This document shows positions 62,629 to 64,000 of a stretch of DNA of 64,000 nucleotides, piece by piece. The stretch is taken from positions 558,001-622,000 of the forward strand of contig JASANH010000183.1 of NCBI GenBank assembly GCA_030248295.1, in the 5' to 3' direction. The stretch is from Mesodorylaimus sp. YZB2_4. Taxonomy: Eukaryota > Nematoda > Enoplea > Dorylaimida > Dorylaimidae. How positions within the stretch are numbered: position 1 is the stretch's first letter; the number at the start of each line of letters is the position of its first letter. Below the pieces are notes generated by a model. The model made no database searches. It worked only from the letters and a program-made list of their open reading frames with translations, and was not told where the DNA came from. The translations under genes were made by a program, and so were the position numbers.

Positions 62629-63262
62629 CTGGTGGGTTGCGCAACCATTGCTGCCGCGATCAGAACCAAATTATTGGCAATAATGCCTTGATCAGGTGGG
62701 CGAGTGATCACTTTTGTACTTCGTGATAAACTTCCTGTTGTGTTCGCCGCTGGAGACATTGTCCGAAGTGGTGTAGTGGTGTCCAAGTCCATAGTCACAC
62801 ACACACATCACTTTTATGAGAATAATGGTCATATATGAATATTCCATATATATTCTAGCGACTTACATACCTCCCCAAAGTGTTTTTGTTTTCTGCTGAT
62901 TCTTTAATCATTTATCAGGCACATGGCATTAACTGGAACAGTTCAAAGACGGTCTGCTCTCTCTGCGCCCCGCCCCATCCCATACGCTACAGAGCTAGAA
63001 AACGTTTCTCACTGTTTTGGATTAACACCAGCAGGCTTCGTCCCCTGCAGCTCGACCAAGTCACCAAGGCACGGCAAGCCGCGTCCCGTCGACTATATTG
63101 CCTAAGAGTGAGTCATTCCACTTGTGGCGGGCGCACCCACCCCTGCATTGACTTCTATCTAGTGCCTTATCGAAAAACCTTCAAAAACTTGCACGGCGAT
63201 ATTGCAACGCGACTGAGATTGATTTGGAATTTTCTATTTTCTATTCGGTTTATGCTATTCGA

Positions 63263-63991
63263 ATGTCGAGCCTCGCACCCGCACCAGAGTCGTATTTTCA
63301 TTGCATTTCTGCCTCATCGAACGAAAAAGTTTCAATAAAAAAATCGATAATTCCTGAAATTCCGTATTTCGAGATCTATTTTCGATCCGAACTGGGTCCG
63401 GTCGATCAAACATTATCGTTCAAACCACCACCACGCAATGATCGAGATGAATATATTTTACCCGATGAAATCTCTGTGAAATACTTAAAACCGATTTTGG
63501 CATTTTTGGAAAACGGGCCGTGTTGTGAGATATATTCTCAAATGTGCATTGATTTGATTCAACTTTACGATTTCTTATTAATCGAAAAACCGTTGATAAA
63601 TGAAAATGATTTGTTGTGCTGGATGAGCGATCGAATTCGAGGTCTCGCGGCCAAACAAAAAGCTAGCCGTCGATCGATTGCCAGAGATGCCGCCGAAATC
63701 TTCATGACTTGCATTGATCACGATCGATTCGATGTTGGCGATGCGACGATTCGCGAAAAAGTATTCGACTGCCTTCAATATATTTTATCGCGTCCACGAA
63801 TTTTTCACGGACCATTGCGAAAACAAGCGAAATTGATCGTCACAGCTTTAAAATGGTTGACTGAAAAAGAGAAAAAAATTTTGATATCTGGTATGGAGTC
63901 GAGCGTGTACTTATTCGTAGACAACGCCGTTGTGATCAAGAGGCAAGAAAAAATGGAGAAGACTGAATATGTGCCTGGTAAATGGATTTGA
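63263..63991 (+). CDS. BTB/POZ-like protein, intronless
   Basis: The first ATG of the frame is at 63263, giving 242 aa (MSSLAPAPESYFHCIS...), ending at TGA 63989-63991. The N-terminal 110 residues resemble a BTB fold: FHCISASSNEKVSIKKSIIP, then PYFEIYFRSELG as the conserved yF-fr segment, YLKPILAFLENG, and LIQLYDFLLIEKPLI as the terminal helices. The remainder, with AKLIVTALKWLTEKEKKIL, is helical and could be a BACK-like region, but that is weak. BTB proteins commonly serve as adaptors for cullin-3 ligases or as oligomerising modules. An upstream spliced exon is possible. Confidence 0.6.
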   Translation: MSSLAPAPESYFHCISASSNEKVSIKKSIIPEIPYFEIYFRSELGPVDQTLSFKPPPRNDRDEYILPDEISVKYLKPILAFLENGPCCEIYSQMCIDLIQLYDFLLIEKPLINENDLLCWMSDRIRGLAAKQKASRRSIARDAAEIFMTCIDHDRFDVGDATIREKVFDCLQYILSRPRIFHGPLRKQAKLIVTALKWLTEKEKKILISGMESSVYLFVDNAVVIKRQEKMEKTEYVPGKWI

Positions 63992-64000
63992 ACGAATAGA

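Overview
This 64 kb window is eukaryotic, intron-rich DNA, most likely from a nematode. Two observations support this. A long secreted protein alternates lustrin-type cysteine-rich and Kunitz domains behind EB modules, a combination typical of nematode surface and cuticle proteins. Nearly all 3' splice sites read TTTTCAG or a close variant. I cannot name the species; the large, repeat-laden introns are unlike compact rhabditid genomes.

Layout: five genes lie on the minus strand. From high to low coordinates they are: (1) an intronless leucine-rich-repeat secreted protein (58395-60635); (2) a 19-exon golgin-type coiled-coil gene that I identify as the CCDC186 / C. elegans cccp-1 orthologue (29060-57640); (3) a 7-exon tetraspanin with a six-cysteine large loop (21945-27406); (4) the U1 snRNP 70 kDa protein (16699-21096); (5) the 3' part of a lustrin-Kunitz-EB gene that runs off the left edge (49-9906). 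At the right edge, plus strand, is an intronless BTB-like gene (63263-63991). Two exons of an unidentified minus-strand gene lie at 62320-62628.

Most interesting locus: the 11.8 kb intron of the coiled-coil gene (33025-44803). It contains an intronless plus-strand gene (42104-44152, 682 aa). Its N-terminus carries three tandem CXC-type zinc-binding modules. These are fused to a domain that fits the AID/APOBEC cytidine-deaminase zinc signature exactly (H214-A-E216, 28 residues, P245-C246, 4 residues, C251). This is a putative nucleic-acid-targeted deaminase. The same intron holds a complete 3.84 kb transposable element with 14-bp inverted termini and an 8-bp target duplication (35067-38908). 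That element carries a 2 kb satellite array of about 41-bp units and a decayed LINE reverse transcriptase.

Repeats: two inverted copies of a 1.4 kb element flank two exons of the Kunitz gene, nested pogo-like MITEs sit in a tetraspanin intron, and pol III-type SINE-like copies, hAT-like fragments and other dispersed repeats fill the introns and spacers. The five minus-strand genes have unrelated roles (secretion and matrix, vesicle traffic, splicing), so no shared pathway is suggested. All exon boundaries were placed by eye from splice signals, reading phase and domain continuity, and may be off by a few bases.
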